A stretch of 64,000 bases of DNA from Funiculus sociatus GB2-C1 (GCF_039962115.1 NZ_JAMPKJ010000028.1:1-64000); one strand, 5' to 3'; shown: positions 52,442-62,188, counted from the stretch's first letter. Numbers and translations are program-made. The notes: generated by a model not told the origin, from the letters alone.

Positions 52442-53560
52442 TTACTTGCTGATTGTAGTGGGTATCTGCACAGTAAATGTAGTCCAACCATCGGAGCTTT
52501 TTACCTGAATAGTTCCTTCTAGTTTTTCCACTAACTGATGCACCAAAGCCAAACCTAATCCGCTTCCACCTTGTTTCCAAAAATCAGCATTAGGAACCCG
52601 ATAAAATTTATCGAATATTTTAGGTAAATACGCCGGCGCTATTTCGGCTTGATTAGCAATCTTAAAAATAACTGTTTTCGTTGAGTTGCTTTCTCTAGCA
52701 AAATCATTCAACTCGACGCTGATGGAAATTTCTCCATATTTTGGCGTATATTTACACGCATTATTGACCAGTTCTCTCAATATCTGTTCCAGACACACGC
52801 GGTCTGAGGTAATGGGGGGAAGGTGGGGAGGAAGATTAACTTTGAGGATTTGCTGACGCTGTTCTATACGTAATTGAAAAGGCTCGATTATATTAGATAA
52901 CCAATATTGTAAAATTAAAGTTTCTAAGGATGCTTCCTGTGTTTCCGATTCTAATCTTTGCCAATCCAAGATATTATTAACCATATCTATCTCTCGGACA
53001 CATTCGGCTTCTAATAGCTTCCTGTAGTACTGTTTTCGTTCTTCGTTAGGGATAACTTCTAACATTTGGATCATCATCTTCATATTTGCCAGAGGCGCAC
53101 GCAGTTCGTGGGAGACTGTAGCCAGCAAATTATTTTTCTTAACATTTAAGTCTTGGAGTTCTTGGATTTTATTTTGCAGATTGGTAACGGCTTCTTGTTT
53201 TTTCAGACGAATAGCGATCGCTTCTAACAATTCCGCCCTGGTAAATGGCTTAGTCAGATAATCATCAGCCCCCAACTGCATCCCTTGGCGCAAGTCTGCT
53301 CTATCCGCTTTAGCTGTGAGAAAAATGAAGGGAATCATTGCTGTAGCCTTATCTTGGCGCAATTTATTTAGCACAGCGTAACCATCAAAATCTGGCATCA
53401 TAATGTCGCAGATAATCAAATCGGGTTTGTGAACGGTGGCAAATTTTACGCCCACATCACCGTTTTCTGCACCGATAAACTCAAACCCTTCAGCCTTCAA
53501 CAGAAGGCGCAGGTTGTTTCTAACTGCTGGCTCGTCTTCAATCACCAAAATCTTCTTCAC
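52442..53560 (-). CDS. Response regulator receiver / histidine kinase fusion protein
   Basis: A 372-aa protein. Residues 1-120 are a receiver: acidic pair EDE at 8-10, phospho-acceptor Asp52 (LIICDIMMPDFDG), Thr in FLTAK and Lys in YLTKPF. A coiled coil follows, then HisKA with His151 (SHELRAPLANM) and HATPase_c (NNACKYTPKYGEI, GSGLGLALVHQLVEKLEG). There is no output DNA-binding domain. It would take phosphate from another kinase on Asp52 and then autophosphorylate on His151, or be gated by it. The start codon is 4 bp after the stop of the large multi-PAS kinase, so the two are in one operon and probably partners. Confidence 0.93.
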   Translation of the reverse strand: MKKILVIEDEPAVRNNLRLLLKAEGFEFIGAENGDVGVKFATVHKPDLIICDIMMPDFDGYAVLNKLRQDKATAMIPFIFLTAKADRADLRQGMQLGADDYLTKPFTRAELLEAIAIRLKKQEAVTNLQNKIQELQDLNVKKNNLLATVSHELRAPLANMKMMIQMLEVIPNEERKQYYRKLLEAECVREIDMVNNILDWQRLESETQEASLETLILQYWLSNIIEPFQLRIEQRQQILKVNLPPHLPPITSDRVCLEQILRELVNNACKYTPKYGEISISVELNDFARESNSTKTVIFKIANQAEIAPAYLPKIFDKFYRVPNADFWKQGGSGLGLALVHQLVEKLEGTIQVKSSDGWTTFTVQIPTTISK

Positions 53561-53564
53561 AGGT

Positions 53565-56500
53565 CTAACTCCTCAGTTGGTTATGCACCGGAAGACAGAC
53601 TCTAAAAGTTGTGCCAACTCCAACTTGACTGGCTAACATAATCCTACCCTGATGTAAATCTACGCACCTTTTGACAATTGTTAACCCTAAACCCGTACCA
53701 GTAATATTAGTAACATTGGTAGCCCGGTGGAAAGGCTCAAACAATCTGCTTTGATCTTCTACCGGAATGCCGCAGCCTTCGTCTTGAATTTGAAAAGTAG
53801 CCTCTTCATTATGGTAAGCGAGTTCAAAACGAATAGCTCTCCCCTGGGCTGAATACCTAATAGCATTCGAGAGCAAATTGCTCAGGATTTGCCGCAACAG
53901 TTTTTTATCTATGCAAGCCATGAGGACAGGATATTGGCTGACAAAGACAATTGTGTGTCCAGCATCTGTAAGTTGGATCTCGGCGATCAAGGCGCGGCAG
54001 AACTCTACTAGCTCCAGGGGTGCCGGATTAAACTCTAGTCTACCTGCTTCTGCTTTACCTATCGTTAGCACATCATTTAACAACTGGTTCATGTGCTGCA
54101 CAGAAGATTGAATCAAATGCAGTTGTTGTAGTCTTTCCTCTGGACTCCATTGTTCGCCGTAATATTCAAGTAGTTCGGCGGAAGACAAAATCACGCTCAA
54201 CGGTGTGCGGAACTCGTGAGAAGTTATGGAGACAAAGCGAGATTTAAGTTCGCTGAGTTCTTTTTCTTTGTTTAAAGCATTAATAATTTCTTCTTCTGCC
54301 CGTTTGCGCTCGGTTATGTCTATGCACGATCCGATGTAACCAGCAAAGCTACCATCGGGTGTATTGCGTGGGATACCCATATCAATAACCCAACGATAAT
54401 TACCATCAGCACGCCTGAGGCGGTATTCCGCCTGCACTTGTTTGCGGTCATGGAAGGCTGAATAATAGGTGTCTATAAAACTATATAAATCATCAGGATG
54501 TATGCTTTCCATCCAACCGTTGTTTAATTCTTGTTCGAGGCTGCGTCCAGTAAAATCTAGCCAAGCTTTGTTAAAAAATGTACTAACACCGTTAACCTCT
54601 GCCACCCAAATCATTGCAGGTACAGTATCAGCCATAGTCCGGAAGCGTTGTTCACTCTCGCGCAAAGCTTCTTCCATCTTTTTGCGCTCAGTCACATCGA
54701 GAACTAGAGACAGCAGTGATACTAATTTGCCTGATTCATCTAATAGCGCTGAATTGTACCATTCGCAATAAACAACTGAGCCATCCTTGGTGTAATTGCG
54801 ATTTCGCGATACATTACGTTGTTCGCTGCTGTCGATTAAGCGCGCCATCGTGCTATTAACAGCTTTTATATCAGAGGCAAAGATAAACTGCCATTTATTC
54901 GGACTTAATCCTAGAACTTCGTCGCTATGCCAGCCGAAAACTTTTTCGGCTTCCGGCGACCAACGGGACACACGAAAGTTTGAATCCCATTCTATGACTG
55001 CTAAGGGCGAATTTTCAAAATGAAAGTTCAGTCTTTGGAGTGCATCACGCAGCGCTTGTTCGGTCTGTTTTTGAGTTGTGATCTCACGAGAAACAGCTAA
55101 TACTGACTCGACTGAATTATCACGATTAAATTCAGGAACGAGACGAGATTGATAGTATTTATAACCGTATTGCATCGGGAAATTCCATTCAATAATACAT
55201 TCTTCTTTGGTGTCTAAAACGTGTTGAATACTCTGTTGAAAGTAAGTGGAAGTTTCTGGGGGTAATTCTAACTCTGAAGGCTTTTGACCGATAGTTGTTT
55301 GTGGCGAGATTCCCATTGACCGTTCTACAGCTGAGTTGATGTAAAGATGGCGAAATTCACGGTCAAATCGGGCAATGATGTCAGGAGAATTTTCAGCTAA
55401 TGCTTTGAATTCTTGTTCGCGGCGGTGTAGTTCTGCTTCGGCAAGTTTGCGTAGCGTAGTTTGCCGTAGGCTTTCGCTTATATCTTCTACTGTGCCAACA
55501 TGACCGATGAGTTCGTCTTGATCTGAAAACATGGGGGATGAGCGAACGTGAACCCAACGCACGATTCCCTCTCCTACAAGCAGGCGAAACTCTGATGCGT
55601 ATTCTCTGCCTTCACGAGTATATGCTAACCAGTCGGAGAAAACGCGATCGCGTTCTTCCGGATGAACAAAGTGCAACCATCCTTGTGCTAAACTCTCCTC
55701 AAAAGTGCAGCCACAGATAGCTTGATAACAGGGGTTGGTGTAGGTACAGTTACCGTAGATATCTGTTAAAAAAATCCCCACAGGCGAACAAGCACTCAAA
55801 CAGCGAAACCGTTCTTCACTTTCTCGCAACGTATCCTCTAATAGCTTGTGTTCTGTAATATCGCGGCTGAAGCACCGTGCATGAATAAATTTACCGTCTT
55901 CCCATAACACATTTGAGTCAATAAGAACATACTTAATTGAGCCATCTTTACAACGAAGTTGAGCTTGATAGTTATGCAGCGTTTCATTTCTACTTAACCG
56001 TTCCAAAATGTCATTAATTACTTCAGGATCGGCGTGGAACTCGCTAATATGGTGTCCTAAATATTCCTCTCGCGTGTATCCTAGAAGGTTTAGTTCAGCT
56101 TGATTCACCCGCAGAATCTTCCCATCTACTCCTACCCAGTGCAAACTCACAGTAGCATTCTCGAAGAAATCAGAAAGTTGCTGTTCGCTACGGCATAGTG
56201 CTGACTCCGCCTGCTGACGTTCCATAATTTCTTGCCGCAGTTGATTGTTAGCTTCTCTTAATGCAGCAGTACGTTTTTCAACTCTAATTTCTAGATTTTC
56301 ATTAGCTTGCTTCAGTGCAGCTTCAGCAGCTTTGCGCTCTGTAATATCGCGGGAATTGACAACAATGCCTGCTACAAATGGGTTAGTCAGCAAGTTGCTA
56401 GCAGTTGACTCAAGCGCACACCAAGATCCGTTTTGATGTCGCCAACGGTACTCTACCGTTAAGGTCATCCCTGGATTTTCAATGAACTCATGGAAAATTT

Positions 56501-57689
56501 TAATTATATTACTAACATCTTCTAGATGAATTAAATCAAAACAATTTTGACCTATCAAATCTTTTGGTTTGTATCCTAAAATTTTTTCAATCGAGTCGCT
56601 TTCATATTGAATGATTCCATCTCTATCAAGAATTGTGATAATATCCGAACTATTTTGAATCAGGGAACGGAATTTAGCTTCACTTGCAGCCAGTGCTTCT
56701 TCAGCCAACTTACGCTCAGTAATCTCTGCGGAAATACCAAGAATGCCGATCAAATTCCCTTCCGCATCGTGAATAGGCGCGTTATTAACCATCACTGGGA
56801 AGCAAGAGCCGTCTCGACGTTGAATTAGAAATTCTCCTGACCAACTCTCACCAAGCTGTAAGCGAGACATAATCTCAAATGCTTGCTCTTTTGAGACCTG
56901 CGCCGGAGTAATGTTAATAATATTTTGTCCTAATACTTCCGCTGCTAACCAACCGTATAATGTCTCAGCATATCGGTTCCAATAGATGATTGTGCCATCT
57001 AAATTAGTTGCGATAACTGCTTGTCCAACTGCATCTAATAGACGCGATTGAAAGTATATTTCTCTTTCAGCAGCGTTGGAAGCCGGAATCTCTTGCCCAA
57101 TTACAATGACTCCAGAAGGTACGCCTTCGGTATTCATTAAACGGGTAAAGTTGCAATTTAATATGCGTTTACGTCCATCACGGCTCAAAATTACATTTTC
57201 AAAATCTTTGGAGGGTTCTCCTGCTAGTATCTTATTTATATTAGCAATGACGGTAGCCCGAACCGTTTCAGGTAAGAAGAAATCAACATAGTTTTTCCCT
57301 ATAACTTCTTCCCTTTTCCAGCCATAAATACATTCGGCTTGAAGATTCCACTCGACAATTTGATAGCTGAGTGACAGGCAAATAATTACGCTTCCAGCAG
57401 TCTGAATCAGAGAACGAAACCTTGGCTCGCTTTCACGCAGAGCATCAGATGCTCGCTGATACTCATTGAGTTCAGTTTGCGCCTGTTGAAGTTGTTGTTG
57501 AAGTTGCAAGAGTGCAGCGTTTAAGGAAGTGATAACTGCCCTCTGTTCTACTGTGCGTTCCCGTACCTGTTTTTCTAGTTCAGTATTGTAGTAATGCAGT
57601 AGTTTAGCTTTTTTGGCTTTTAGCTGACGGATTAATTGTGGCTTTAGCGTAGCCTGTACAGAGCGTACTTGCCTTCTCAATCTAGGCAT
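53565..57689 (-). CDS. Eight-PAS sensor histidine kinase
   Basis: A 1374-aa cytosolic kinase without TM helices. An N-terminal coiled coil (residues 1-80) is followed by eight PAS/PAC units at roughly 83-200, 207-330, 333-455, 495-610, 620-745, 755-875, 880-1005 and 1010-1130, each ending in an ITERK-like PAC segment. HisKA has His1158 (SHEFRTPLSVIL); HATPase_c has NLLSNAIRYSAQGR, DEGCGIP and GTGLGLTIV. The many PAS domains allow several inputs (light, redox, ligands), but none shows the Cys of a LOV or bilin-binding site that I can see. It is the first gene of an operon with the receiver-kinase. Confidence 0.94.
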   Translation of the reverse strand: MPRLRRQVRSVQATLKPQLIRQLKAKKAKLLHYYNTELEKQVRERTVEQRAVITSLNAALLQLQQQLQQAQTELNEYQRASDALRESEPRFRSLIQTAGSVIICLSLSYQIVEWNLQAECIYGWKREEVIGKNYVDFFLPETVRATVIANINKILAGEPSKDFENVILSRDGRKRILNCNFTRLMNTEGVPSGVIVIGQEIPASNAAEREIYFQSRLLDAVGQAVIATNLDGTIIYWNRYAETLYGWLAAEVLGQNIINITPAQVSKEQAFEIMSRLQLGESWSGEFLIQRRDGSCFPVMVNNAPIHDAEGNLIGILGISAEITERKLAEEALAASEAKFRSLIQNSSDIITILDRDGIIQYESDSIEKILGYKPKDLIGQNCFDLIHLEDVSNIIKIFHEFIENPGMTLTVEYRWRHQNGSWCALESTASNLLTNPFVAGIVVNSRDITERKAAEAALKQANENLEIRVEKRTAALREANNQLRQEIMERQQAESALCRSEQQLSDFFENATVSLHWVGVDGKILRVNQAELNLLGYTREEYLGHHISEFHADPEVINDILERLSRNETLHNYQAQLRCKDGSIKYVLIDSNVLWEDGKFIHARCFSRDITEHKLLEDTLRESEERFRCLSACSPVGIFLTDIYGNCTYTNPCYQAICGCTFEESLAQGWLHFVHPEERDRVFSDWLAYTREGREYASEFRLLVGEGIVRWVHVRSSPMFSDQDELIGHVGTVEDISESLRQTTLRKLAEAELHRREQEFKALAENSPDIIARFDREFRHLYINSAVERSMGISPQTTIGQKPSELELPPETSTYFQQSIQHVLDTKEECIIEWNFPMQYGYKYYQSRLVPEFNRDNSVESVLAVSREITTQKQTEQALRDALQRLNFHFENSPLAVIEWDSNFRVSRWSPEAEKVFGWHSDEVLGLSPNKWQFIFASDIKAVNSTMARLIDSSEQRNVSRNRNYTKDGSVVYCEWYNSALLDESGKLVSLLSLVLDVTERKKMEEALRESEQRFRTMADTVPAMIWVAEVNGVSTFFNKAWLDFTGRSLEQELNNGWMESIHPDDLYSFIDTYYSAFHDRKQVQAEYRLRRADGNYRWVIDMGIPRNTPDGSFAGYIGSCIDITERKRAEEEIINALNKEKELSELKSRFVSITSHEFRTPLSVILSSAELLEYYGEQWSPEERLQQLHLIQSSVQHMNQLLNDVLTIGKAEAGRLEFNPAPLELVEFCRALIAEIQLTDAGHTIVFVSQYPVLMACIDKKLLRQILSNLLSNAIRYSAQGRAIRFELAYHNEEATFQIQDEGCGIPVEDQSRLFEPFHRATNVTNITGTGLGLTIVKRCVDLHQGRIMLASQVGVGTTFRVCLPVHNQLRS

Positions 57690-57805
57690 ATTTTTCTGAG
57701 TTTTTTATCTACATTGTGTCAAAGTTAACCTTGTGACGACCTGAGAAGCAAGAATAGACTTCTTGCAATCAGCCCTGAACTTTAGTTCGGGCTGAAAACT
57801 CAATA

Positions 57806-57951
57806 GGACTTACGCACTTGGAACCAGGAAATCAATTTCCTGGCTAAAAGCCCAAGTCAGTTGAAACTGACTAAAAAGCCTCAAACCAACCCATTGAAAT
57901 GGGTTTGAGCTTTGAGCCGGAACTTTAGTTCATGGCAAGTGGGTAAGTTAT
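57806..57951. repeat. MITE-like element with multiple hairpin cargo
   Basis: The ends GGACTTACGCACTTGG (57806-57821) and CAAGTGGGTAAGTTAT (57936-57951) are imperfect inverted repeats; GGACTTACGCA is a frequent IS terminus in cyanobacteria. Between them several short hairpins follow one another: CCAGGAAATCAATTTCCTGG, AAGTCAGTTGAAACTGACTA and AACCCATTGAAATGGGTT. Related hairpin words (GAACTTTAGTTC) occur on both sides. The gap 57690-58035 contains no gene. Confidence 0.6.
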
Positions 57952-58035
57952 GACTCAAGTTTGTTAAAACAAACTGAAATGCTTGCTTTATATGCGATCG
58001 CGCAAGCTGGGTTCAGAGTGACTTTCAGAGGCTTA

Positions 58036-59586
58036 TCAGTTTTTGGTATTTTCGATTTGCCTTACCACAGTAAGGGCTGAATAACTAACGCCTGCTGTAC
58101 CTTCGCCGGGATGGGTGGAGTCTCCCACTAGCCACAGATGATTGACAGGTGTACGATTGGCAAAGCCAAAGGGGCCGAAGGTGGAAACTCTTTGACCAAT
58201 ACCGCCAACAATACCGCGATCGCGACCTGTGAAATTGGCAAAGGTGCGGGGTGTAGCGGCTTCTTGATGCACAATAGTTTCCGGTTTCAGGTGGAAGAAT
58301 TGCCAAAGGTGTGCGATCGCATCCTCAGTATACTTTCGCTTCAGTTCTTCATAATCCTCGCATTGCCACCAATTTCGGGTATCAACGAAGGAAGACGCGA
58401 TGATAGTGGCTTTCCCCTCTGGTGCGCGACCATCGAACGGGTGGCTAACTGAAACAAATAAAGAGTTATTCTCCCCAATCGGGCCATCATAGTCATAAAG
58501 AAACTGCAAGTGAGGCGGACATCCTGGGGGAATAGCGCTCTCATCTACACCCAGATACACCACAAACGCTCCCGATGAGGGGGGAAGTTTATCTACTCGA
58601 CGACGATATCGATTTTGGATTTTGGACGAATCGATCGGATTTTGGATTGGGAATTGGGGAAATGCTTGTTGTGTTTCTGTGTCCAACAGCTGCATCAGAT
58701 TTTGCACAGTGACATTGGCTACAACATGGTCGGCGGGTTCTGTCCAAACTTCGTTGGTTTTTTGATTGCGAATGACGACAGCAGTAGCTTTACCATTTGT
58801 GGTGTGGATGCGTTCTACTATGTGGCGCATCAACAGTTTGCCACCGTCTCGCTCTAAAGAGGAGACTAAGCGATCGCTCAAAACCTGCATACTACCCTTT
58901 AGATGAAATAATCCCTGCGGTTCCTGGGAAACACTCAAAGCTGTTGCTGCGTATAACAAAGCTGTACTTTGAGCATCCACCTGGGAATAAAGCTTTAGCT
59001 GCAAATCCAGAAACGTCCTCAAACGTTGATTATCACCCAGTCCGTATAGCCGCAGCGCATCCCCCACCGTCAAAAAAGTGTAAGGCAGAGTAATCAAAGT
59101 ACCCGGACGAACTGCTCTTGCCAGTTGCCACAAATCCCACAAATTTCGCGGCGGTAGCACCGGATCGCGAGATTGAAACGCCCAACTTGCTTTAAAAAGA
59201 GTTGCCAACAGTTCCCAAAACGGTTCGCTTCCTGGAAACTGCCGAGTTCGTTCAAGCTTCCACTTTTCGGGGTTTCGCCAAACATTAATCGGTGACGTTT
59301 CTCCCGGTAGATACACTGCACAAGCTGGATCGCAAGGTGTCGCCGCGGGTAGTTCAATTTCTAACTCATTAAAAATCCGGTGATGAATTCCCCCCGGTTC
59401 CAGTCCAGCAACTTGCGTAGCTCCCACATCAAAGGTAAATCCTTTGCGTTTAAATGTGGAAGCACATCCCCCAGGCACCAGCGCTTGATCCAAAACTAAT
59501 ACTTCGTAGCCTCGACGAGCAAGTAACGCCGCAGCTGTCAAACCACCAATTCCCGCACCGATAACGACAATGCGATCGCTTGCCAT
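58036..59586 (-). CDS. crtD: Carotenoid C-3',4' desaturase (CrtD-like)
   Basis: A 516-aa FAD-dependent desaturase of the CrtI/CrtD superfamily. The dinucleotide-binding motif is at 5-33 (VVIGAGIGGLTAAALLARRG, then EVLVLDQ and VPGGCAST), and the C-terminal FAD segment reads LWLVGDSTHPGEGTAGVSYS. The pattern FDVGATQVAGLEPGGIHHRI and the about 510-residue length fit cyanobacterial CrtD, which makes the 3',4' double bond of myxoxanthophyll; CrtO ketolase or CrtH isomerase are alternatives with lower fit. Residues about 309-326 (FPQFPIQNPIDSSKIQNR) are encoded by TTTTGGA-type heptamer repeats (58610-58661), an insertion in a variable loop. Confidence 0.78.
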   Translation of the reverse strand: MASDRIVVIGAGIGGLTAAALLARRGYEVLVLDQALVPGGCASTFKRKGFTFDVGATQVAGLEPGGIHHRIFNELEIELPAATPCDPACAVYLPGETSPINVWRNPEKWKLERTRQFPGSEPFWELLATLFKASWAFQSRDPVLPPRNLWDLWQLARAVRPGTLITLPYTFLTVGDALRLYGLGDNQRLRTFLDLQLKLYSQVDAQSTALLYAATALSVSQEPQGLFHLKGSMQVLSDRLVSSLERDGGKLLMRHIVERIHTTNGKATAVVIRNQKTNEVWTEPADHVVANVTVQNLMQLLDTETQQAFPQFPIQNPIDSSKIQNRYRRRVDKLPPSSGAFVVYLGVDESAIPPGCPPHLQFLYDYDGPIGENNSLFVSVSHPFDGRAPEGKATIIASSFVDTRNWWQCEDYEELKRKYTEDAIAHLWQFFHLKPETIVHQEAATPRTFANFTGRDRGIVGGIGQRVSTFGPFGFANRTPVNHLWLVGDSTHPGEGTAGVSYSALTVVRQIENTKN

Positions 59587-59725
59587 AACATTATCTTTTA
59601 CATTTCTTCATACTACTTAATCATATGAGCAAACCTGGGTAATTTCCATAACCTTATCTTTACCCAAACTTTATAAGCTGTTGGGTAGCCTTACAAAAGT
59701 GAAATGGTATAAGTTATTAGCGATC

Positions 59726-59916
59726 GCATCCAACAAACCCAGATCAACTTAATATCGCGTTTCTCAGTTGTGTGAAATACATCAGAATAACCTAACCCCC
59801 AACCCCTTCCCTACAAGGGAAGGCGAGTAAGAATCAAAGCCTCTCTCCTTGTAGGAGAGAGGTTTGGAGAGAGGTCAGAGTGTACCCCATCCAACAGACC
59901 CAGCTAAACTTAATAG
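59726..59916. repeat. Dispersed two-hairpin repeat flanked by direct repeats
   Basis: The core (59789-59880) has hairpins CCTTCCCTACAAGGGAAGG and CCTCTCTCCTTG.AGGAGAGAGG and matches the in-frame repeat of the CHAT gene (41414-41490). On either side lie direct repeats: ATCCAACAAACCCAGATCAA from 59728 and ATCCAACAGACCCAGCTAAA from about 59889, each followed by CTTAATA. The 366-bp gap between crtD and the next gene holds no coding frame. Confidence 0.65.
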
Positions 59917-59952
59917 TAAATTACATTAAGTTTAGTTTTCCTGCTAGCGAAG

Positions 59953-61818
59953 CTACCTACCTTTACTCTGGTTAATCGGGATTTCAATCCAGAACTCAGT
60001 TCCTTCTCCTACTTCCGAGAAACACTTCAGGACTCCGCCGTGTTTCTCAACCACAATTTGATAGCTGATAGATAAGCCCAATCCTGCCCCTTTGCCAACA
60101 GGTTTAGTAGTAAAGAAGGGGTCAAACAGCTTAGGTTTCACTTCTGGGGAGATACCTGGGCCGTTGTCTCGAATCCGAATCACTACACGAGGGTTGTCGT
60201 CATTTGCTAAAACCTCAGTGCGAATCTTAATAGAAGAGATTGGGAGTTCGGTGCTAAAAATTGGAGGTTTTTGGTATCCCCGTACAAAACTCGGCTGCAA
60301 ATTTTCTATAGTCCTAATAGCTAAATTCTGATAGCTGTACTCCTCCAGCGCATCAATTGCATTGGCGATGATATTCATAAATACCTGATTTATCTGCCCA
60401 CCATAACACTGCACGAGGGGCAAATCTCCGTACTCTTTGATCAGCTCAATTCCCGGATTTCCCAGCTTTGCCTTCAGTCGATGCTGTAAAATCAGCAGCG
60501 TACTATCTAGCCCTTCGTGAATATTAAGTTGCTTGCTTTCCGCTTGATCGCTGCGAGAGAAGTTCTGCAAGCTAAGGACAATTTGGCGAATGCGGTCTGC
60601 TCCCAGTTTCATCGACGACAGCATTTTAGATAAGTCTTCTCGCACGAAATCTAAGTCAATACTTTCCTGTTGAACTTGGATTTCTGGTACTGGCTGAGGA
60701 TAATAATGCTGGTATAGGTGTAGCAAGTGCAGCAAATCTTGAGTATATTGATCTGCATAAGTCAAATTGCCGTAAATGAAGCTGACTGGGTTATTAATTT
60801 CGTGAGCAACACCTGCAACTAATTGCCCCAAACTAGACATTTTTTCACTTTGAACCATTTGGGATTGAGTGTTTTGCAGCTTTTGCATTGCTGTTTCCAA
60901 CTCAGTCGTTTGTTGTCGTAGAAAAGCAATTAATTGCTTTTGTGCAGCTTCCGATTGCCGCAACGCCTCAATAGCTTGCTTGCGCTCCGTAATATCTTCG
61001 GAAATGCCCAGTAAATATCGCGGTCTTCCTGATTCGTCGAGAAGCGGTATTTTCCTAGTGAGAAATATTCTTAAACCTCTATGTTTGGTCTGAATTTGTT
61101 GTTCGGAAATATCCAAAAGTTTTTGTTTTCCCAGCACTCTGCGCTCGTGAGCTGTTAACAAATCAGCTTGTTCTTCTGCAAATAAGTCGTAGTCATTTTT
61201 GCCGATTACATCTTCTTTCAAATAGCCAGTTATTTCTTCGCTGGCTTTGTTGCAGTAGAGAAAGCGCAGGTCATTAGCTTCTTTGATGAAAACCCCAATT
61301 GGCAGGTTTTCTACTACAGAATTAAGGAAATTTTGGAGATGCCGCGTTTCTTCTTCTGCCTGCTTGCGCTCTCTAATTTCACTTTCTAATTTTTGATTAG
61401 TCTGCAATAGCTCTTCGGTGCGCTTTGCTACCAAAGATTCTAAATTGGCGTTTACTTTGAAAAGATCAGCATTCGCCTGCTCTAGCTGGTCTTGGGTATC
61501 TGCGAAGACCCCTTGCTCCTCGCCGAATATGGAGTAGTAACGCCTCAGAGCAATTAAGGTTCCAGCGGCTAGAACAGTTATTAGGTCAATGCTTGCTTGA
61601 ATTGCAAAAATGGTTGAGGCGCTTTGATGTCCGCCTACAGCTAGGGCCACGTGGGCTGAATGTCCAACGCCGCTGAAGAAAACTGCGATAGTTGCTAGTA
61701 CAAGAGGATTGCTGAGTAGATGCTGCCTTCGTATAAGACCCTGAAATATTAAGAAGGCAATTGTATAATAACACGCGGCAATAAAAGTGTTTGTACTTAG
61801 ATAAAGTACACTCAGCAT
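59953..61818 (-). CDS. Three-TM PAS sensor histidine kinase
   Basis: A 621-aa membrane kinase. Three N-terminal helices (about 8-30, 38-60, 70-92) include Ser49 and His53, His56 in FFSGVGHSAHVAL. A coiled coil (about 105-160), one PAS domain (about 165-285, VVENLPIGVFIKEANDLRFL), a second coiled coil and HisKA with His339 (GVAHEINNPVSFIYGN) follow, then HATPase_c (NIIANAIDALEE, RDNGPGIS, GAGLGLSISYQ). The kinase core is paralogous to that at 3001-5238, and to the fragment at 5418. The three-helix input resembles ethylene-receptor-like sensors, but the Cys-x3-His copper site is Ser-x3-His here. No partner regulator is adjacent. Confidence 0.92.
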   Translation of the reverse strand: MLSVLYLSTNTFIAACYYTIAFLIFQGLIRRQHLLSNPLVLATIAVFFSGVGHSAHVALAVGGHQSASTIFAIQASIDLITVLAAGTLIALRRYYSIFGEEQGVFADTQDQLEQANADLFKVNANLESLVAKRTEELLQTNQKLESEIRERKQAEEETRHLQNFLNSVVENLPIGVFIKEANDLRFLYCNKASEEITGYLKEDVIGKNDYDLFAEEQADLLTAHERRVLGKQKLLDISEQQIQTKHRGLRIFLTRKIPLLDESGRPRYLLGISEDITERKQAIEALRQSEAAQKQLIAFLRQQTTELETAMQKLQNTQSQMVQSEKMSSLGQLVAGVAHEINNPVSFIYGNLTYADQYTQDLLHLLHLYQHYYPQPVPEIQVQQESIDLDFVREDLSKMLSSMKLGADRIRQIVLSLQNFSRSDQAESKQLNIHEGLDSTLLILQHRLKAKLGNPGIELIKEYGDLPLVQCYGGQINQVFMNIIANAIDALEEYSYQNLAIRTIENLQPSFVRGYQKPPIFSTELPISSIKIRTEVLANDDNPRVVIRIRDNGPGISPEVKPKLFDPFFTTKPVGKGAGLGLSISYQIVVEKHGGVLKCFSEVGEGTEFWIEIPINQSKGR

Positions 61819-62188
61819 CAGTAAAACTTACTCCTGTTAGGATAAATTCTAGTTTCAATCTAACTAACTAGCAAGAGTATCTGTCTAGAGATTGAGAAAA
61901 ATGTAAAAGTTTTTGGTTACTTTAAAAACGGGGAATTAAAAAAAGTAGTTTAAAGATAGGGAATTTCATATTTTTAAAGTAGGGAAAGATAGGATAAGTG
62001 GCAAATTCATTTAAAATTCTGTGAGAAATAAAATAATAATTATTTATTTTGAATAGCTTGAGGAATTGAATCAGAGGAGAAATATGGTTGCCTTGCAGAA
62101 GCGATCGCTATCCCAAAACCTGAGATAGTTGGCACGGGGACGCTGCCCCAGACTGGTTAAAATAAAAAAAGAAACAGTAGAACAACAC
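61819..62188 (+). other. AT-rich region upstream of the M16 peptidase gene with a tiny 14-codon frame
   Basis: 370 bp, very AT-rich in 61880-62070. At 62084-62128 there is a 14-codon frame (MVALQKRSLSQNLR) behind a strong ribosome site (GAGGAG, 8 bases before its ATG). It may be a leader peptide or a chance frame. The peptidase ATG follows 60 bp later. No other gene is seen. Confidence 0.35.

Noticed and set aside
57690-58035. Hairpin series considered as retron or structured ncRNA
   Set aside because: No reverse transcriptase or conserved partner is near and the ends look like a mobile element; repeat is the simpler reading.
62129-62188. TTG start of the M16 peptidase
   Set aside because: The 20 added residues are unlike the family, while the ATG at 62189 matches the usual N-terminus.
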